Assembly: GCF_019704135.1 (NCBI RefSeq)
Contig: NZ_AP024355.1
Span: 3,094,001-3,158,000 of the forward strand
DNA length: 64,000 bases
Reading direction: 5' to 3'
DNA from: Desulfuromonas versatilis
GTDB lineage: Bacteria; Desulfobacterota; Desulfuromonadia; Desulfuromonadales; NIT-T3
Positions within the stretch are counted from its first letter, which is position 1. Each line of letters starts with the position of its first letter. Below are positions 60,720-64,000 of this stretch, one piece after another. Both the position numbers and the translations under genes were made by a program. The notes under the pieces were generated by a model. The model saw nothing but the letters and a program-made list of their open reading frames with translations, was not told the DNA's origin and ran no database searches.

Positions 60720-61700
60720 TTACTCCGCTTCCTTGGTTCTGACCGGTTCACCGACCGGGCGAAGGGCGAAAAAGGTCTCGAAGATCGCGTTGCCGACGTT
60801 GTTGATCCGGGTCTGGGTAGCGTCCAGGTATTCGTGAAGCCCCTGGGAGAGAATCTCCTCGATGGTGATGTAGTCCATGTCCGCCAGCAGCTTGCCGAGG
60901 GCCTGGTCGGCCCGGTTGGAGAAAGAGCCCCGCGGGGTGCCGGTGATGTTGCGCATGGAGATTTCCGCGGCGATCAGACAGCTGTGGATGGCCCGGGGGA
61001 ACTTCTGGTCGAGGACCAGGAAATCGACGATCTTCTCCGGGTCGATGCGCCCGTGACGCTTGCGATACATCTCGAAGGCGCTCGCCGAGCGCAGCAGCGC
61101 GGCCCAGAGAATGTTGTCGAAGGGGGAGCCGACGTAATCGACGGAGGGGAGCAGCACGAAGTATTTGACATCGAGGATGCGCGAGGTCTTGTCGGCCCGC
61201 TCCAGCATCCGCCCCAGGCGGCCGAAATGCCAGCCTTCACCGTGGGACATGGTACTCTCGGTGACCCCGACGAACAGGTGGCTGGCGGTCATGATGTCGA
61301 CGAAGAACTGGTGCGGCAGGTCCATGCCCAGCCCTTGCTGGGCGGCCTCGTTGACGGTCAGGTAAAAGGTGTTGACCTGCTGCCACATCTCCGAGGAGAT
61401 GTACTCGCGCACCGAGCGGGCGTTTTCGCGGGCCGAGCGCAGGCAGGAGAGGATCGAGTTGGGGTTGTTGCGGTCGAAGGTCAGAAACTGGATGACGTTG
61501 TCCCGGCTCGCCTTGCCGTACAACTCGTCGAACAGTTCGTGGTCGCCGGTGGTGTTGACCAGCGGCAGCCACTGCTCGGCGGCCCCCACCGGCAAATCGA
61601 GGATCATGTGAAAATTGGCGTCGATGAAGCGGGCGACATTCTCCGCCCGCTCGATATAGCGGTTCATCCAATAAATGGAATCTGCAACCCGGCTCAGCAT
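60720..61700 (-). CDS. Alpha-E domain protein
   Basis: A 326-residue all-helical protein. It opens with the family signature MLSRVADSIYWMNRYIERAENVARFID and continues with RDNVIQFLTFDRNNPNSILSCLRSARENARSVREYIS in two parts, and SHGEGWHFGRLGRMLERADKTSRILDVKY with a conserved pattern of Glu and Arg residues. The role is unknown; it is almost always next to the circularly permuted ATP-grasp gene and is thought to form part of the same peptide-forming or peptide-modifying complex. Gaps to its neighbours are 43 and 6 bases. Confidence 0.9.
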   Translation of the reverse strand: MLSRVADSIYWMNRYIERAENVARFIDANFHMILDLPVGAAEQWLPLVNTTGDHELFDELYGKASRDNVIQFLTFDRNNPNSILSCLRSARENARSVREYISSEMWQQVNTFYLTVNEAAQQGLGMDLPHQFFVDIMTASHLFVGVTESTMSHGEGWHFGRLGRMLERADKTSRILDVKYFVLLPSVDYVGSPFDNILWAALLRSASAFEMYRKRHGRIDPEKIVDFLVLDQKFPRAIHSCLIAAEISMRNITGTPRGSFSNRADQALGKLLADMDYITIEEILSQGLHEYLDATQTRINNVGNAIFETFFALRPVGEPVRTKEAE

Positions 61701-61743
61701 AGGCTCACTTCTTCCCTTCCTTGATAAAATCAGAACAATTCAT

Positions 61744-63195
61744 TCAGGGCTGCAGCGGACAGCTCGAGTTGATGACCCAGGTGTCCTTGCTGCCGCCCCC
61801 CTGGGAGGAGTTCACCACCAGAGACCCCTTCTTGAGCGCCACCCGGGTCAGCCCCCCGGGAAGCACATAGGTGTCTTCGCCATAGAGGATGTAGGGGCGC
61901 AGGTCGACGTGCCGCCCCTCGAAATGATCGTCCACCAACACCGGCACCCGGGACAGGGAGAGGGTCGGCTGGGCGATATAGTTGCGGGGGTTGGCCTTGA
62001 GCCGCCGGGCGAATTCCTCGCGCTCGGCCGCCGAGGCGTGGGGACCGACCAGCATCCCGTAGCCGCCCGATTCGTTGACCGCCTTGACCACCAGCTTGTC
62101 CAGGTTCTCGAGCACGTACTTGAGCTCCTCCTCGCGCCAGCACCCGTAGGTGGGGACGTTGCGGATGATCGCCTCCTCGCCGAGGTAGTACTTGATGATT
62201 TCGGGCACGTAGGCATAGATGGCCTTGTCGTCGGCAACCCCGGTTCCCGGGGCGTTGGCAAGGGCGACCCGCCCTTTCTGGTAGGCCTCCATCAGGCCGG
62301 GTACGCCAAGCATGGAATCGGGCCGGAACACCTTGGGATCGATGAAATCGTCGTCGATTCGTCGGTAGATGACGTCCACCCTTTCCAGCCCCTTGGTGGT
62401 GCGCAACATCACCTCGCCCCGGTTCACCACCAGGTCGCGCCCCTCCACCAGCTGCACGCCCATCTGCTGGGCCAGGAAGCTGTGCTCGAAATAGGCCGAG
62501 TTGTAGATGCCAGGGGTCCAGACCGCTACCACGGGGTCACGGACGTTGCGCGGCGCCAGTCCCTGCAGCATGTCGAGCAGCCGGCTTGGATAGTCGGTGA
62601 CCGGCTGGACGCTGCAGGCCTCGAAGACCATGGGAAAGGTGCGCTTCATCACCAGGCGGTTTTCCAGCACGTAGGAGACCCCGGAGGGGCAGCGCAGGTT
62701 GTCCTCCAGCACGTAGTAATGGCCGTCGCTGCCGCGCACCAGGTCGGTGCCGGTAATGTGGCACCAGATGCCCCGCGGCGGCTTGAGGCCGATGCAGGGC
62801 TTGCGGTAGCCCGCGGCGGAGAAGACCAGGTCGGCCGGGACGACGTTATCCTTGATGATTTTCTGCTCGTTGTAGACGTCGTTTATGAACAGGTTCAGGG
62901 CATGGACCCGCTGCTTGAGCCCCTGTTCCATGATCGTCCACTCGTCCCCCTGGACAATACGCGGGATGATGTCGAAGGGGAAGATCCGCTCGGTTCCGGA
63001 TTCATCGCCGTAGACGCTGAAGGTGATCCCCAGGTGCAGCAGCGCCCGCTCGGCGGCGCGCTGACGGCGCATCAGTTCTTCGGCAGGCAGGGAGTTGATC
63101 CGTTCCACCACCAGGTCGGCGCCGGGCCGCGGCCTCCCCTTGTCGTCGAACATCTCGTCGAAAAAATTTTCAGTCTGGTACCCGTCGAACTTCAT
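61744..63195 (-). CDS. Circularly permuted ATP-grasp type 2 protein
   Basis: A 483-residue predicted amide ligase, first gene of the operon. Key segments: YDESG-like [71 protein letters not shown] (the acidic Glu-Asp-Asn metal site appears early, as expected for a permuted fold), [21 protein letters not shown] and [15 protein letters not shown] (ATP-binding lysine late). AAGGTGGG precedes the ATG at 63195. By analogy with other ATP-grasp enzymes it would activate a carboxylate and join it to an amine; the product is unknown. Confidence 0.92.
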   Translation of the reverse strand: MKFDGYQTENFFDEMFDDKGRPRPGADLVVERINSLPAEELMRRQRAAERALLHLGITFSVYGDESGTERIFPFDIIPRIVQGDEWTIMEQGLKQRVHALNLFINDVYNEQKIIKDNVVPADLVFSAAGYRKPCIGLKPPRGIWCHITGTDLVRGSDGHYYVLEDNLRCPSGVSYVLENRLVMKRTFPMVFEACSVQPVTDYPSRLLDMLQGLAPRNVRDPVVAVWTPGIYNSAYFEHSFLAQQMGVQLVEGRDLVVNRGEVMLRTTKGLERVDVIYRRIDDDFIDPKVFRPDSMLGVPGLMEAYQKGRVALANAPGTGVADDKAIYAYVPEIIKYYLGEEAIIRNVPTYGCWREEELKYVLENLDKLVVKAVNESGGYGMLVGPHASAAEREEFARRLKANPRNYIAQPTLSLSRVPVLVDDHFEGRHVDLRPYILYGEDTYVLPGGLTRVALKKGSLVVNSSQGGGSKDTWVINSSCPLQP

Positions 63196-63229
63196 AGAAA
63201 CCCACCTTCCAAAAAAAATTGTAGATTAA

Positions 63230-63258
63230 ATTAAAACCGGAAAAACCGGCGAAGTCAA
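63230..63258 (-). promoter_or_regulatory. Sigma-70 promoter of the Anbu operon
   Basis: On the minus strand TTGACT (63258-63253) and TTTAAT (63235-63230) have a 17-base spacer, about 35 bases before the first gene. Confidence 0.6.
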
Positions 63259-63360
63259 ATCGGCCAGGCTACCGTGGGCAGGGGTGCTTTTTTCCCCCAC
63301 ACAAGGTCCGGGTCGGGTTAAAATACCGCTTCAGTCATCCGCATGGGGAGCGCATATTTG

Positions 63361-63996
63361 ATGGTTAAGGGGATATTCTGGGACAATGACGGGGTGCTGG
63401 TCGATACCGAGCACCTCTATTTTCAGGCCACCGCCGAGGTGCTGGCAGAAGCCGGCATCGAACTGAGCCGGGAGACATTCATCGAGATCTCCCTGCGCCG
63501 CGGCGAGAGCGTATTCTGCCTGGCCGAGGACCGGGGCTGCGGCGTTCAGCAGCGCGAACAGATGCGCCTGCGCCGCAACGCCCGTTACGGCGAGTTGCTG
63601 CGCGGCAAGAAACACACCCTCGACGGGGTCGAAGAGACTTTGCAGGCCCTGCACGGGCGCTGCCTGATGGCGGTGGTCACCAGCTCACGCCGCGACCATT
63701 TCGAGATCATCCACGAAAACTCAGGGCTGCTCGGCTATTTCGACTTTATCCTGACCCGCGAGGATTACACCCACTCCAAGCCCCACCCCGAACCCTACCT
63801 GAGCGCCCTGAAGCGCAGCGGGCTGCCGGCCGAACGGTGTCTGGTCGTGGAAGACTCGGAGCGGGGCCTGCAGGCGGCGGTGAGTGCCGGCCTGCGCTGT
63901 CTGGTCACCCCGGGGGAGCTGACCCGGGGGGGGGATTTCACCGCCGCCTGGCAGGTCCTCGAGGACGTTCGCCAAGTACCGCTCCTGGTCCGCTGA
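63361..63996 (+). CDS. HAD-superfamily phosphatase (beta-phosphoglucomutase-like)
   Basis: A 211-residue HAD hydrolase. The catalytic motif I is WDNDGVLVDTE (Asp nucleophile and Asp acid), motif II is VVTSSRRDHF, motif III lysine lies in THSKPHPEPY and motif IV is VVEDSERGLQAAVSAG. An alpha-helical cap between motifs I and II places it with the beta-phosphoglucomutase/phosphatase subfamily. Start is the ATG at 63361, with GGGGAG 10 bases upstream; the ATG at 63343 lacks a ribosome-binding site. It reads away from the Anbu operon. Substrate unknown; sugar phosphates are usual. Confidence 0.88.
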   Translation: MVKGIFWDNDGVLVDTEHLYFQATAEVLAEAGIELSRETFIEISLRRGESVFCLAEDRGCGVQQREQMRLRRNARYGELLRGKKHTLDGVEETLQALHGRCLMAVVTSSRRDHFEIIHENSGLLGYFDFILTREDYTHSKPHPEPYLSALKRSGLPAERCLVVEDSERGLQAAVSAGLRCLVTPGELTRGGDFTAAWQVLEDVRQVPLLVR

Positions 63997-64000
63997 GCCG

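Overview
The window looks like a chromosomal segment from a GC-rich, respiratory, metal-reducing Desulfuromonadales-type bacterium (Geobacter/Desulfuromonas/Geoalkalibacter relatives). The reasons are a full 14-subunit complex I operon in nuoA-N order, a PpcA-like periplasmic multiheme cytochrome, a FeoA-FeoA-FeoB ferrous iron system with Fur boxes, sigma-54-linked two-component control, and a Cas3 of the helicase-first type I-G (I-U) kind. This is an inference from gene content; I ran no database search.

Layout. 1-2528: left-truncated Cas3 and a WYL regulator, both on the minus strand, so the rest of a CRISPR-Cas locus probably lies to the left. 3015-5730: chromate transporter ChrA, a small ferredoxin-fold protein and a RHH/ParE-type toxin-antitoxin pair with a visible operator. 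5855-19230: nuoA to nuoN on the minus strand, tightly coupled, preceded by a near-consensus sigma-54 promoter and a leader terminator. 19675-26111: small and lipoprotein genes, a PQQ-type sugar dehydrogenase homologue, a MoaD/ThiS-like protein, a SulP transporter and a PAS-GGDEF cyclase. 26242-35555: a large sensor kinase, an LbtU-type porin, the feo operon (including a 41-residue FeoB-associated protein), a TVP38/TMEM64 membrane protein and a MerA/Lpd-like flavoprotein. 35751-38018: hypF. 38339-47008: two tandem SLC13 (DASS) dicarboxylate/anion transporters, each with its own sigma-54 promoter, followed by a DctD-like sigma-54 activator and a frameshifted DctB-like kinase that very likely control them. 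47230-51356: a polyprenyl diphosphate synthase, a kinase and a membrane-anchored XRE regulator, divergent from a tetraheme cytochrome. 51558-63195: two convergent groups of amide-bond-forming and radical enzymes. The plus-strand group is a GNAT-deacetylase fusion, two ATP-grasp ligases, a GNAT and a lysine 2,3-aminomutase-family radical SAM enzyme. The minus-strand group is a circularly permuted ATP-grasp, an alpha-E protein, an Anbu proteasome-like hydrolase and a DUF2126 protein. 63361-63996: a HAD phosphatase.

How the genes work together. Complex I, the cytochrome, the polyprenyl synthase (quinone tail) and the dicarboxylate transporters fit acetate/dicarboxylate-fuelled respiration. The Feo/LbtU block is a Fur-regulated iron uptake unit. 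The 51.5-63.2 kb island is the best candidate for poorly described biology: it combines two unrelated ATP-grasp systems, beta-amino-acid chemistry, acetylation and deacetylation, and a self-compartmentalising hydrolase homologue.

Repeats. Several palindromic repeats punctuate the window: a C-rich palindrome at 1421 and again inside nuoM, CACGAAG arrays at 14787 and 33929, a 121-bp palindrome at 38122, and a repeat-like spacer at 57339. I saw no CRISPR array, tRNA, rRNA or intact insertion sequence.
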